64,000 nt of DNA from Daucus carota subsp. sativus (GCF_001625215.2 NC_030385.2:45161598-45225597), one strand, 5' to 3'; shown: positions 24,609 to 38,388, numbered from the stretch's first letter. Made by a program: numbers and translations. The notes: generated from the sequence alone by a model not told the origin.

Positions 24609-26008
24609 ATGAGGACATTGTATCCGAATTTCGATAATGAAGATGGGCTAGAGACGGTGCTGGAGGTGCCATTGCCAGAAGAGGTGTTCACGAGCACGGA
24701 TGGAAATGCTTACCTCCGGTGGCACAATATGCGTAGCAGGATAAAAGCTCAGCTTGAAGAAAAGCAGGCCCCTGATGATCTCTTCCTTATGTTGCTTAAA
24801 ATTGTTAGCTCGCCTGTGATTCCCTACCAACCTCCGTTCTTCCAGGCTCATATTGCCCTCCCCTCCGTTAAAGAAGGTTCTTTTGTAAGCACATATTCAT
24901 CTCCGATCTCATTAATAATGATGATTTCCTGCATGTACAAAATCTCCACCGATAAAATTTTTTTGTCTAAGCATAAAATAGTTGTTAGTCTGTGACCATG
25001 AACACACTAGAAAGACCTATTTAATTATTTGTTTATCTATTTGATTCGGTTTGCTGTCTGTTAAGGTTTTAAATGAGCTGATTATTTATAAACGCGGGAT
25101 TAATTATGTTGTTGAACATGCAGCAAGCTGCAACAGCAAAATACATTGTGCAACAATATATAGCAGCAACAGGAGGACAAGCTGCACTAGATACCATACA
25201 CAACATATGTGCTGTAGGAGAGGTATATATGGTGTCTTCTCCGATGCAGTTAGGGGATGCTGAGGACACGCCGAGCAATCGCGATTCTGGTGGCTTTGTG
25301 CTGTGGCTGATGAATCCAGATTTGTGGTATCTCGAACTGGTTGTTTCTAATTGCAAGATAAGTGCTGGAAGTGATGGCAAAATCGGCTGGAGCCAATCCT
25401 CGCACTCCTCCATAGCTACCAGAGGCCCTCCCAGACCCCTTCGCCGCTTCTTTCAGGTACACACTCTATTCTGCCTGTTCATCTGAGTTTCTAAATTTGA
25501 CATAGTATCTGTTTTTCAACAGGGTCTTGATCCGAGGTCCACGATCAACTTATTCAATAAGGCAACGTGCATAGGAGAGAAGACAATCGACGACGAAGAA
25601 TGCTTCATTCTAAAACATGAAACAGATAAAGTAGTCCTCAAGTCACAGAGTACAGAGAACACAGAAACAGTCCATCATACCATTTGGGGATACTTCAGCC
25701 AAAGAACCGGACTTCTTACTAAATTCGAGGACACGAAATTGGTGAAAATGAAGACGAAGACAGATGATCATGTTTACTGGGAAACAAGCATGGATTCGGT
25801 TCTTGAAGACTACAGATATGTTGATGGAATTTGTGTAGCACATAGTGGGAAAACTAAATGCACAGTCTTTAGATACGGGCACATGCATAATCACAAGGGA
25901 AAGATCGAAGAAACGTGGAGAATTGAAGATGTCGACTTTAATGTTCATGGCTTGACGAAAGATAGTTTCCTGCCTCCTGCAGAACAAGTGCAGGATGTTG
26001 AATTCTAA
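24609..26008 (+). CDS. DUF620 family protein
   Basis: This is a plant-specific DUF620 protein of unknown biochemical role. There are three exons: 24609-24884, 25124-25456 and 25523-26008 (1095 nt, 364 residues), with all frames continuous across GT-AG introns. The start MRTLYPNFDNEDGLETVLEV matches the family N-terminus. Conserved parts follow: AKYIVQQYIAATGGQAAL, GGFVLWLMNPDLWYLELVV, GSDGKIGW, GPPRPLRRFFQGLDPRST, the INLFNKATCIGEKTIDDEEC segment, HTIWGYFSQRTGLL, and the C-terminal blocks WETSMDSVLEDYRYVDGI and KIEETWRIEDVDFNVHGL. No signal peptide or membrane helix is apparent. Some family members were once tagged lipoprotein-like, but nothing here supports lipidation. Confidence 0.93.
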
Positions 26009-26832
26009 AAAAAAAAACCGAACGCTGTTGAAATTTTTTGACATGATATTTGATGAGAACTTTACCGATACATTCGGCCAGAATTCAGGCTTAGAATTTA
26101 GATTAGACTCTCTCTGGTTCCACTCTAGAAAAGACGTGGCTAGTAACGATGGGTATAGGAGGTTGATTGTGGTGTTCTATTACCTGTTCAAGCGTTTTGC
26201 TTGCTTGTATATTTGACAGATCGGTAAATGAGCTGAAAATTTTGAATATATTAACAGAATTGAGTTTAAGAGACGAGTGTTCATTCCAACCTCGTCTCTC
26301 ACTGTTAGGGCTTTTGTTCGAATCAAGCTGGCTTGAACTCGACTCGATAACATAAGCTCGATAACACAAGGCAGAAGCATCAAGAGGCTCTAAGCTACAT
26401 AAACAGTACACTAAACAACTTATAAACTTTGTAACCTCAGATTTCTTAACACGAAGAATGGAATAGAATACCTTAGAGGAAAACCAGGGGGAATGTAGAC
26501 TGTTCTAGGTCTGCTTAATTTCAGGCACATGGCACAAATATAATCAGAAAGCTTAAAGCTCAGACATAATAAGCAAGGTGCTTTCAAATTTCCGATGATC
26601 TGCTTAGTAAATTATAGAATAGAACACATGCAAGGGTGAGAACATGGATTTGATATAAGTTCTGTAAAAAACAAAATGAGTAATAAGTTAGTGAAGTACT
26701 ATTTCACAAAATTGCATGTGCAGATAAAAAATGCACTGCTGTCCACCTTTAGAAGAATAGAGAGCTCCAGATATCTAAAGCACATTTAAAAAGTACTTTG
26801 AAAAAATGTATTTACACCTAATGATAAATTAA
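26009..26832. other. Convergent intergenic region (DUF620 gene and EXA1 3' ends)
   Basis: This contains the 3' UTRs of both neighbours. No other gene was supported. Confidence 0.5.
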
Positions 26833-29800
26833 CTAATCCTCCACAGACTGAATCTCTCCCATCATGATCCTGTTGCTAACCACATTAAATCCCAAAACTG
26901 TGGAACTTACCTTTTTCCCCTTCCTTCCTTTTTTCTTACCTCCCCCTTTTGTGGTCCCATCTGGAACTGTGGCCATACCCTGATCAGAGTTCCCAAAACC
27001 ACTGACAGCTGAACTCACATCTCCAGGTCCATGTCCAGTGACCTTTTGATCATTCTGGCCTTCCAAGGCAATCTCAAGAACATTTGCAGGTAAGAAGTCT
27101 TTGTAATTAAGGAATTTCTCAATGAATTCGTGTTTAGGATCATAAGAGCCAAGGTTCTCTGTCAAAAGAATTTCTGCCTCTGATCTGGATTGCTTCAGGC
27201 AAAATTCTAAAAAGCTTGTATCTGTTATGAGAACAAGAGAAACTTAGAATGATGTCATACAGAACCCCATGGGAAAGAAAGAATACCATACAGGGAAGAT
27301 TGGGTGGCGCCTAAGGATCTGATTTTCAACTCAGCTAGAAAATAAAAAAGTAGAATTTATACTACCTATTATCTGTTGGAATGCAGCTTAGATTCATGAC
27401 ATAATAAAAGGCTAATTCTGACAAATATATTGAATATAAATTTGCATAATTCATTTCCTAGTATCAGCTAATATTCCACCAGTTTCTAACGGACTTCCAG
27501 AATATTTCTAAATATAGCAATAATCACAAACAAGATAAACTGCACCAGTTTAATGTACCTTTTGTCCCTATGAGTCTGACACATTCACTTTCGCACCAAT
27601 TTCTGAAGTCTACAGCTTCTACAACAGAGCATAAAAGTGAGATCCAATTGCCATAAAAGAAAAAAGTGGACAACCAGCTCAAGTGTTTTACCTGATTGTT
27701 TAGACACTACATCCTTTTTACCCCTCGAAGAAGAGTGAGCAGAAGCAGGTGATGCAAACTCAGCTGTTCTATTACCCGTCGACTTCTGTCTGCTGACTGA
27801 GGAGCCAAGAGCTCCTTTTACTGGAGAATTTTTCCCCCAACTACCCTGACTTGCCAGTTGAGGAAAATCTGGCCTGCAATAATCACAAATTTAATGACAG
27901 GCAACAGAATTAAACTTAATGATACTAGAAGAAGAAAAAGTCGAAATTGGGCATCAACATGATTCTACAATATATTATGACACTCGGCAAAATCCAACTA
28001 TTAATTCATCTAATCTAAAATAAAATCAGGCGAAAAGTCAAATCACAGGTCAATCCAAACATGTAAAAGGGAGAATTTAAGAAATTATGCATACATTTCT
28101 TCTAGGATTACCATCAAAGAAGTTATTCTACAATATCAAAGGTCATTCAAGATAAGGAATCAATTCTGTGTATGTTAAAACTTCTACACGCATATGCTGT
28201 CATAATAGTTGCAGTTCAACTGCCTCTGTTCAACTTTTGAACACCATACACGTGATGACACCAAGACACAACACTATTCCCTGTCTCCTTGGACTGATAA
28301 TTGAACACTTTATGACCGAAAGACCAAATATGGGATCACCTAAGAATGCAAAAAGGAAAAGAAAAAACAGTCGAAGGAAAAGGTTGAAAAGATATGTTTA
28401 ATCAAAGTTCTACACAAAACGTCTCACACAAAGCATTATGTTTAGTTTTCCCTATGATATCTTGTCCACTATACTTGTTTTGTTAATTCAATTACTTCTC
28501 ACCATATTTGTGTTCAAGGACACAGTCGTATCTCCTCAATCTCAAAATAAATAATAACACTTGGATTAGTGTCCTGACCAATACTATGTGAACATGTCTA
28601 AGCACTATAGTCACCGCCTATTCTACTAGTTCTCACCCAAGTGACAATGTTCATTTAACTGGTTTAAAGTATATCTGGAAGTGAGAGCCGCATAAGGAAT
28701 CCTTTTGCTTGCTATAATCCATGAAAACAAGGAACACGGGATGGCCACCAAAAATGCTGGAAGCAGCGTTCCATAAGAACATACATGGTTCTTGTTGGGA
28801 ATAAATAGATCTATGACTCAGATGATACCTTATGACAGTAAAATAATTTTTTGTTCGACAGATATTGTCTGCAGAATGATGAAAAGAAGAAAAAGAACAG
28901 GGGTTGGTTGTATATATATGTGTATCTATATGTAATACAAACGGTGGCTGATTATAGAGGTTACTAGAGCATACCTGTATTTCGGCCCAGTAATCTACAG
29001 GCCCAACACGTTTTCTATATTCATATCAATTAACTTTTTGTGTTCCAAACACATTAAGTCTAATAAATTAGCTCATTTTCAGGCCCAATCATCTTTTAAA
29101 TCACAAAAATAATTAGTAAATTTATAATACACAAGTCAAAACAATTTTATTAAATATAATTATTTCAAATATATAAATAAATATTTAACTTACTAATTAA
29201 AACTGTATATTTAACTGAAAATACATATATAGTTATATATTAGTTTTTTAACAAAACCCATCGTACCCATACATTCCTTCAATACCCAAACATTTTATCG
29301 TACCGGATTCACTGAAACTAATGTTACGCGTATCCGATTTTGTCCCCCATTTCGAATCGAACCTCTTCTTATGTAACATCACTATAATCACAAGGGCAAG
29401 AATGAGACATCATATTATTTTACATATAACAATAAAGGAAAAAAATAACTTAAGAATGTAACACATTTAAAATAATTCGTCAGAATAGGATAAGGATCTT
29501 ACTGTTTTGTTTCTTTTTTTGGTTGATCTAATGGACCCCAAAAGAAATCATCATCTACTCTCTTCTTCGTTTGTGATGAAGCTTGAGGAGTATTCTGAAC
29601 TGCTGAAGCAACCTTCACAGGAGATGAACCAATAACCGTCTTAGAAGAACCATTTCCATGAGCAGAATGGGTTGGAATTTGGATTGCATTCTGATGCTGC
29701 CCAGTAGAAACCTTTTTACCTTGTTCCTTTAGAATGTCCCTAAGGGAAGTGGGTTTTGTAAGCTTCCCTGAGTCAGTACACCATGCCGGAGCAGCCAAAG

Positions 29801-32800
29801 TGTTTGCATTGTCACCCTTCCACAGCACAAAATCACCCAGAGAGGGACCAGATGGAACTGCAGGCAAAACCTCCTTATCCTGTTGTATAAAACGAGAGCT
29901 TTTGGCTTTTTCGGTAGGACTTGAAGCAAAAGATGCATCAGCTGAAGCAGCAGCAGCTGATACTTTACCTCCAGAGCTCTTAGCTTTTGCAGACTTTTTA
30001 CGATTCTTTTTACTATCTTTGGCTTCTATGAAGTTGTCATTATCAATAGAGTCAAATTCACTGTTTTGAGCCGATACTAAAGGCAGATTAGATTTACTAT
30101 CAAGAACCCCAACAGCTACACTAGGTTTCACAACTTCATCAACCAAGAGGTCGTGCAACTGACTTTTCATGCTCTTCTGGGTTACAGAACCTCCAGTGTT
30201 CCCCATCTGTGACTCTAAGCTACCTCCATTATGTTGCCTTTCCCTAATCGATCTACGATCTGAACTGGCAATAACCCCGGCCCAGGCGGTAGGGATTGTG
30301 GCACTGGTGGAACCAAGAGAAAGAGAGGTGTCAGGAGCTGACATCTGTGCATGTGCTTTTTCTTGTTCTTCTTGTTGAATTTCCAATAATGACTTTGGTT
30401 TTAGACCAGGAGAGGGCTTCCAACCTCGGGGTCCACCTTGTTTATGAGCATTTAGCTGAGGCAGAAGCCCCAACTGCCCTGATATGCTCTTTGCCCCCAT
30501 GATTTCACCATCTTCTACATAACTCTGTCCAGGTAAACCAGGTGAATCAATTTTACCCTGCTGGGCCACAATCTCACCCATAATTGCATTAGATTTGCTC
30601 TCTTGTGTCTCCTGAAGAGGCACCTCATAACTACTATCATGTGAAAGAAAGATCGTCTGCGACTCTAAATTAATATCAAAGCCACTTTTGACTTCATATT
30701 CTAATTCTTTTAGTTGCTGCACTTTAGGTACATCCTTTGCTTGATCAGAAGCTTGTGCCTTCAAAGATTTATGCTTCCTTGATTTCTTCTCCGCACCCTT
30801 CTTTAAGTCCTTTTCATCAATGCTTTTTACTTCCTTCAATATAGACGAGCTGCCACCTGGTACGCTTCCAATCTGTGTACCAGCAGAAACAGTGGCTGCT
30901 GTGACATTTAACTTATTAACTTTTCCGGGCAGAAGAACCTCAGTCTGAACATTTGGATTAGTGGCAGGTACTACCGTTTGCTCCAAGGACGAATATCTTC
31001 TACCAGCTTCAGATAGTTCAGGAATATTAGGTTTATCAGTTTTCAAATTGTTACAAAATATATTTTCTTGTTGATAATTGTCCAACACTTTTGAAATATG
31101 TGGTGGTGATGCTAGTAAAGCAGCCTGTGACTGAATGTCATCAAGTCGTTCAGGTAAATTAGTACCCCAAACTCTTTGATGGATAGCATTTCCAAACATT
31201 TCATGAGGTAAATGGATAGAAGAGGTTTCAGAGCCAACAACAATGCCTTTCCCTTGAGACATATTGGGTGGCAAGTTTGTGGAGTTGGGTTCATCTGGCA
31301 TATTGGAGACTTGAATTTGTGCTCCAGTCTGTAACGACTCATGAGAGGTCTGGAATCTATTAAGAGCAACAGAAGCATTCTCCTCCAGCAAACCGGTGTC
31401 CTGCAACTGCCCATGAGATGTCTCATTGAAATGCTGTTGAGATTGTTGTTCAGATATAACCTGCGATAGCAGTTGATTTTGGCGCAACAGTTGTTGCTGT
31501 TCTTCCTGCTTTTGTTGCTGCTGCTTAAGTAGCAGGAGCTTATCAAAAACAGAAAGCTGCTGTGAGGGAGCTGGACCCTGGGATTGTAACTGCATCAAAT
31601 ATTTCTGTTGCAACAAACTTAACAGTTGAGGATTCAAATGTTGCTGTTGCAACAAACTTAACAGTTGAGGATCTTGAGACAGGCCAGAAAGCAAATTTTC
31701 ACGAGTTAACATTCCAGATGTATTATCAACACCTTGGCCTGATAAAGCAGTTAAAGAGGGTTGGTTCGGGGATTGCAGTCTCTGTTGATATGCAACTTGA
31801 GGAGGAATATTCTGGCCATGAAGCATGTTTAATTTATCTTGATGTGGGTCTGGACCTCCTATGACTGGAAAATTTGACCAACCACTCGCCACATTATTGA
31901 CTACAGGGGAAGACTTGTCAGATAAACCTTGAAGGACAGATATGAAGTCTGCATTCTGAGAATGAAGCGGCGAACAAGGGTTGTCAGTGATTGATGACGA
32001 AATATTTGACTGCTGTAGTGAGGATCCATGTAAATAGTCTGACTTTGGACCAACCGAAGGTGCCTCTCTTCCAGGCCAGAATTGATTGGGATCAGGCAAA
32101 GAACTTTGTCTTTCGAGAGTCATCCTTTTGACCAGGAGAGAGAGATTATCCCCACTTTCCATTCCCAAAGGAGGCACTTCACCAGATCCATGATAACCCT
32201 GCATGCCTGGAAGTGAAATCAGTGCTTGTCAATTCCGTTTGCACAAACAATGCAAAATTTTAACTTTAATATAAGAGACATGGTCAGGATACCCACAAAA
32301 CAAAAGGCAACTACATAAGTAAAAGAAGCAAAAGATTCAGACAAAAAACTTTACCAGGAGAAAAATTTTCGGCAGGGGTGCTAATATTGCCAGACATCAG
32401 CGATTCAAGAAACCGACTTGCCCCATCTGTTGGACCCTGCATATACCTTGCATCATTTCTTGTCATATCAACCTCACTTGAACTAGTGTGAAGTTTTCCG
32501 AGGTTGCTGTTATTAGGCCTATTTACAGCATCTGTCATTTCATTCTGTTGGGGTGCAGCAAATCCAGGTGGAGGGCGGGCTTTAGAGCGCAGGTGGGGCA
32601 TAACGTCACCAAGTGGTGTAAAAGGCGTGTCGGTTGGTGCATTTGCCAAGCGTACTAGCAAATCTAAGCCAAAGTATCCACCTTCAAACCATCCAATGAT
32701 ATCAACACCAGAAAAAGGACCTTGAGTTTCACCTCGAGGATCTTTGTAAAAAAGGACTAATTCTTCGGGCGAGGGCTGAGAAAGAGTACGCTGTTCCTGC

Positions 32801-35800
32801 TCCCTATCCACCACTGCAGAAAATTGCCTTCTAATGACCGGATCATCTCCCCAAGTTGGTGTCTTCCCCACATTGTTAGATAGATCCTTCTGCGACTGTG
32901 GCCAGCTAAAGTCTGAAGTTCTTGACCAACTATCAGAAGGAACACCTCTCCTGTCAGGCAAGGCTGAATTTGTGTGTTCTCCCATTGCTGAAGATCTCCA
33001 TGCACTAGGATGAACAGAGGAAATACCCTGCGTACTCGATTCATTACTTGCAGTAATCTGATCATTCCTCCTATAAGAAGCACCTTCTTTTCCTGCGCGA
33101 ATATTAGATCAACAAATAGGTGGCATTAATCATCAAAACATTAACCAAAGTAAATACTATGACACTCACGTATACTACATCCACTTCCATGCATTGAGCA
33201 TCCAGCAAAGAAGGGTAAAGAACATACCCTTTAAAAAGTCACAAATAGAACTGAGCATTTGAAAAACAGATTATTGGTGGGAATCCTACAAACCATTATT
33301 TCATGTAAACATGCAACTAATGTGTTAAAAAGTACATTGCAAAGATGTCCAGCACATAATATTTTGGCACCATAATAGAGGTTTTACATACCACATGTAA
33401 TTTAAATAACTTTGTATTTTGACTTGTAATATAAGATGGTGTGATGATCTTCAATTGATGCAAATATTGCATTTGATTCATGGAATTCTCCAGCTTTCAG
33501 GGGGAACAAGACAACAAAAGGGATATAAATACCAGAATTTCCACCTTTAGACATGTCATTCCCATCAGAGCCAATAGGTAAATCTTCTCTGCTTCCTGAT
33601 CAAAGAACGAAAACCCAAAAGAAAATAGCATTACAAAACATTTTTTCACAGAAAATGATGTAATATTTAGTTTTACTTATTTAAAAAAAAAAACTACACA
33701 AAAAACATAATTACAGTATGCAGTACCTAGCCTTGTTCGCCTTGAAGGTGTATTATCAATGGAACCTCTTCCAACAGATCCATCTTTAGCACTTTGAGGC
33801 GCACCGCTGCTTAATACTTCTCCCCTGTCAATTCCTTCGATAACAACCTATCAAGGATTTGAACACATAGTTAACCGACTACAGCACAATTCTTCAAAAA
33901 AACACCAACATAATATGGAAAACATACCAGTTCCTCAGAAGAAGGTACACAAAATGCTAAAGGCTCTACAGCTTCATCCTGAGTAAGCGAAGGCACTTGT
34001 GTGATTCCATTTAATATCTTGCCGCAGGATCCCATATCAGTATTCCTGTATAGATCAAGCAGCTTTGTCCGGCTATATCTCAAAGGAGACTGATCATGAT
34101 ACTCTCCCTTATCTGCAACTGAACCAGGAGAACGCGGATAATTTGATAAGTTATTAAAAGAGTTACTTCCGAAAGGAACTTTGCCTCGTCCGAGAGAGAA
34201 GGTAGCAGAAACATTTTCCCCGCGTCCCCGACCTTGACTTTGGACAAATGAAGATATCTGTTTGTTGGGCACCAAAGTTTGTTGATTAGGAGAATCAGCT
34301 TTACCTCTGCTGACAGATGAGTTAGATCTCCATGGTCGATAGTGATTTCCATCCTTGTCATCCTTTCCTTGATAAGTATGATGGGATAACCCCTTATGAA
34401 GTGATACGTCAGTAGCATCTTTACCATAGTCCACCCTCTTTTCACGCACACTGTCATTCTCCTTGTGATCAGGTCCCCAGCGTGTACTCCACTTGGTATC
34501 ACGATGTTGCTCATGATTATTGTCCTTGTTACTTGAATCAGTCCATCGCTCTGGAGGAGCACGACGCACCTCTCCAAATTGCCTTCCAGATGAGTTATCG
34601 GTCCATCGATCTGCCTTCCGGTGGTCTCCAAGTTCTTTATCCCCCTCCCTCCATCGATCCCTGCGAACAGAGGTATTGGTCTCTCTTTCTTCATCACGCC
34701 AGCGGTCACGGCGACCTAATTCTGCATCAAGCACAGACGGCCTAAACACATCCTTTCTTTTCTGAACATCATGCGCCTGATCACCATTACCTGGTGATTT
34801 TGTGACATCTGCACGAGCACTGTGACCTGAATATGGACTGAACTGGTTCTCCTGCACCAACCACATTTATTAAAGTGGATAAACAAAGCCACAATTATAA
34901 GTCAATCGAGATCTAAGACCATCACAAAGGAATCAGATGCCACGTGACCTTGAAAGGAAACATTAATAAAACAGTAAATTAATAACATACCCCAGTCGAT
35001 ATTCCAGTCTTATTCTCCCCAGGCTTAGTTTGAAGCCACTGTGGTGAAAGGGGGATATGATTGTTAAATCCTTGACCATCTACATGAAGCAAACACAAAA
35101 CCTGGTTCACTTACTATAAATAGGTCTCTGTCAAGTTAACGCATCAGGTAAATTAAGGAAATGAGTATATATGATTCACCAAAAAGATTTACAAGGTGCA
35201 GAAACCAGAGGAACATCACAAACTACATATATCTCATACAATACAAATATGTAGATAATCTAACACTGGAAACTGGCAACATCAAAAACTCGTGCAAACA
35301 AGCATACCAAAACTTCAAGATATCGTGCCTAATATTAACCAGAAATGATACACAAGGTAATAGAAACTTCAATTTTTCAGCTTCTATAATGACATGAGAC
35401 GCACGCACCTTTGAATGAAAATCTCAGCTACCTTCTAATGTAAAGAAATAGACGCAATCCAAATAGTACCTTGAGTACTATTTGAGTACCAATCCAAATA
35501 GTATTTGTTTATGGTTGGTACTTATAACTGCATATTCATATTGTAAAATTGGTAAATTATCTGCTGACTGCTAATCAGTCAAAGCAAAAGCTCGGAATCA
35601 AAAATATTACAAACTAAAAGACAAACGTCGCAGTCAAATTAAAAGGAGGAAATGAACCAACTTAACAGATAAGAGGTGAACACAAATGATTTGCAAAATG
35701 TCTTCGAATAGTTTCTACTATGTAAAATTTTAGTCCAATTTTATTCTATTAGCATTTCTATTAAATGAATTATCAACAAATGTTATGGGAGGTATTTAAA

Positions 35801-36697
35801 ATTCATGAATAATGCACACAGCATATTAAAGAAATTGTGGATATGAAACTTATAATAAATACTTATAATCAACCAAATGCAAGAAAAAAAAGCAGATGGG
35901 GTAAGGAGAAAAGAAAGCTGAAGCAGCTACTTTCAAAGTAACAGAAAGCAAAGCAACGAAATTGAAAAAGTAAAAGGAATTTAAGAATTCAGCCCATATT
36001 TCAAGCAAGTAAGAACCAGTGTCCTAAAATTGCTAGTCGTCTTAGGGGCTCAGGGTACCTCAAGGGATTGAGACAAGCATGCTAGTAGATGATTAAGTAT
36101 TTTTAATATTAACAAGTAGAATATTAACTATTACATAAATAATTAACACAAAAATTAGACTATTTGCAAAAAAAATGGTCCAGTCTCCCCTAGTCCCCTA
36201 TGGCTATTTTCTTCCCAAATCTTATCATACAAGATCTGCACTCCCGTTTTTTTATTCAAAATCTTTCCTCCTAACTCTACTGTCTATTCTCCCCAACCAA
36301 ACACATCATAAATGCAGCTGAGCCACGATCACAGACCACTCCTCATTCTGTAAGATAGCATGCATATAACTACATCTAATTCATTCTTTCTTTTAACAAA
36401 TTAGAGTTAACTAATATGGACTGGTTCATTTTTCTAGCAGTTATTAATATTATTTATTTATTGTGTGAATAAAATTAAAATCTCAAGCCGGCAAGCCAGG
36501 AACAATGTAAAATCTCAAGTAAATAAATTAAAATCAACACTGAAAATAAAAGAAGGCCAGGTAGTTGTTACTACATTCAGTTTTTATAATGAATTACTTT
36601 ATATATACACGCAGAAACGTGTATGAGAAATGAGGGTTTAACAGAGAATGTTGGAGCGAGCGAGAGGCAGAGAGAGAGGGGGAGAGAGAGAGGGAGG

Positions 36698-36728
<31 letters not shown>

Positions 36729-36771
36729 GGAAGGGGAGAGAGAGAGGGAGAGGGAGAGAGGGAGAGGGAGT

Positions 36772-36802
<31 letters not shown>

Positions 36803-36911
36803 TGAGAGAGAGAGGGAGGGAGGGAGAGGGAGAGAGAGAGATGGGAAGGGAAGTGAGACCTTGGGAGATGTGATTGTGGCGAGAATCGAGGAGAGGGGAG
36901 TTGGAAGCCAT
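26833..36911 (-). CDS. EXA1: GYF-domain protein EXA1 (translational regulator)
   Basis: This is the plant GYF-domain protein known in Arabidopsis as EXA1/PSIG1/MUSE11 (At5g42950), which binds eIF4E-type factors, restrains NLR immune receptor translation and is needed for potexvirus accumulation. Ten exons join in frame: 36860-36911, 34991-35079, 33928-34851, 33727-33847, 33533-33595, 32355-33092, 29503-32206, 27692-27873, 27559-27618 and 26833-27221. They total 5322 nt (1773 residues). Landmarks: MASNSPLLDSRHNHISQ start; charged RDRWRDEER/RWTD repeats; the eIF4E-binding-type motif YSRTKLL near residue 306 (Y-x4-L-hydrophobic); the GYF domain near 527-585 (LFYKDPRGETQGPFSG, DIIGWFEGGYFGLDLLVRL); a Gln-rich region; DFFWGPLDQPK; and a conserved C-terminal FRNWCESECVRLIG domain with a basic KKKGRKGKK. 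Intron 1 starts with a long CT tract. Confidence 0.95.
36652..36842. repeat. (GA)n/(GGGAGA)n microsatellite in EXA1 intron 1
   Basis: About 190 bp are almost purely G and A on the plus strand (GAGAGA and GGGAGA units), which is CT-rich on the EXA1 sense strand. It begins about 18 bp inside intron 1, directly downstream of the first coding exon. GAGA tracts near plant 5' ends are often bound by BBR/BPC factors; whether this one is so bound is not shown. Confidence 0.95.
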
Positions 36912-37974
36912 GGATTGAAAGAGATGATTAGCGTTGCTAGAGAGAAACCCTTGCTGTTTGTGTGTTGGTTATTGGAAGAGGGGACTGCTGTGAGTGTAGA
37001 GACGAGAAAATATAGGTTTTTGCCAAGCTAGGGATAACCTCTCTTCTCCTTTCAATTTTCATTCCTTTTTCTTTTATTTATTTATTTATTATGAGCTATA
37101 TTTTGACAAACAAATATCCACAATTATAATAATTTTTATTTATTTTGAAAAAAGTCATATATAACTAAAAAATGTTAGAAAACATTTTCACAGGCTTAAA
37201 AATAAGATCTTAATTTATGAAAGAGATATTTAAAAGAAATATCAATTATAACATATGTAACTTCTATTATTTTACTATATATTTTACTGTTCTTCGGTTA
37301 AATTAAAAATAAAATAGTTTAAGGATCCGTTATGTGAAAAGTTAATTATTTGTTTATTTCGTCCTATATATATGAAAACCACGGATAACAAGATAACAAG
37401 GGACATTGCTTGAGTTTTTGCTATTGGTTTAGGATAACATGGTATATCTATTTTTTTTTTTTTTTTTGAGACAGTTGTATATTTATTTTTAAATTGGGGT
37501 TGGGGTCTGTAAAAAATGGAATGGCTGATAAAAGATGTGATGAATTTTTGAATAATTCATTATAATGTACCTCAAATTTTCACAAATTCATTTGCCCCAA
37601 TCAAATATGATCCCAAATTTTTCAGAGTCAAAACTAAAAATGTGTCTTTTTCAGATCATTAAACCTAATTTTACTCAAAGTTTGTTTGGACCAAGGATTA
37701 AGTAAAACTTAAAACTCAATATATGTTGCAAATTTCTAATCAAACCAAATAAATAGTTATGTGGAATGAAATAAAATACTGTTACATTTTAATATTGAAG
37801 TAAAACCATTCTCTGCACATTCCGGGAGTGAGGTGCTGCCATGCTTGGGTATGAGTACAATAGAATGTCCGTCTGGATTAGTCGAGGTGTGCGCAAACCA
37901 ACCCGGACACCGAATTTAAAAATAAAAAATAAAAATGTGTTACATCACATATTCGACTCAGATACTAAATAGTG
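36912..37974. other. EXA1 promoter side and RING gene 3' side
   Basis: About 110 bp of presumed EXA1 leader adjoin the start codon. The rest is AT-rich, with a run of 18 T near 37452. I see no gene here. Confidence 0.45.
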
Positions 37975-38388
37975 CTATAATGATCTTCCTACAAAGGATG
38001 TTCTGCAAATCGGACAAGTTGGTCTCCTTACCAGCCACAGATCAATGCAATGCTTATGGAACACATGCTTGCAATCTGGGAACATTCGACACACCTCTTT
38101 GCTCGCAAAACTGTCCAAACATATGCCACAAAGCGACGTTGCTATAATGATCTCAGTCTGCTGAAAACAGGGAGCTTCCTGCAGCTCCTCCTCAGATAAA
38201 CCCGAATTTCTTCTGCCTTCGCGTGATTCCAAATCCTCCCCTTCAGCAGATTCGTCGATGATATCTAGAAGTAGGTAACATATTACTAAATACACGAATA
38301 GGATACCGATGATTCCAAGGAGCGGGAGAGGAGGTGGTGGAGGAGACGGAGGAGGATGATAGGCCATCGCAGACTCACCTCTTCTCAA
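37975..38388 (-). CDS. Small membrane-anchored RING-H2 E3 ligase (ATL-like)
   Basis: This single-exon gene encodes 137 residues (or 130 from the second Met). It is probably a RING-H2 ubiquitin ligase of the ATL or a related class. After a Pro-rich start (HPPPSPPPPPLPLL) comes one hydrophobic helix (GIIGILFVYLVICYLLLDII), then an acidic linker and a C-terminal RING-H2. The RING has CGIC, then C-x-H (CKH), H-x2-C (HKHC) and the final CPIC, with the Trp of IDLWL placed as in E2-binding RINGs. The canonical ATL GLD motif is not obvious, so assignment to that subfamily is tentative. Target and regulation cannot be told from sequence. Confidence 0.85.
   Translation of the reverse strand: MRRGESAMAYHPPPSPPPPPLPLLGIIGILFVYLVICYLLLDIIDESAEGEDLESREGRRNSGLSEEELQEAPCFQQTEIIIATSLCGICLDSFASKEVCRMFPDCKHVFHKHCIDLWLVRRPTCPICRTSFVGRSL

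Noticed and set aside
29729..31864. Several open frames on other frames and strands within the large EXA1 exon
   Set aside because: Shadows of a long, Gln/Ser-rich coding exon.
36594..36911. Ser/Leu/Pro and Arg/Glu repeat proteins across the GA tract
   Set aside because: They are translations of a microsatellite. Only the first 17 codons from 36911 belong to EXA1.
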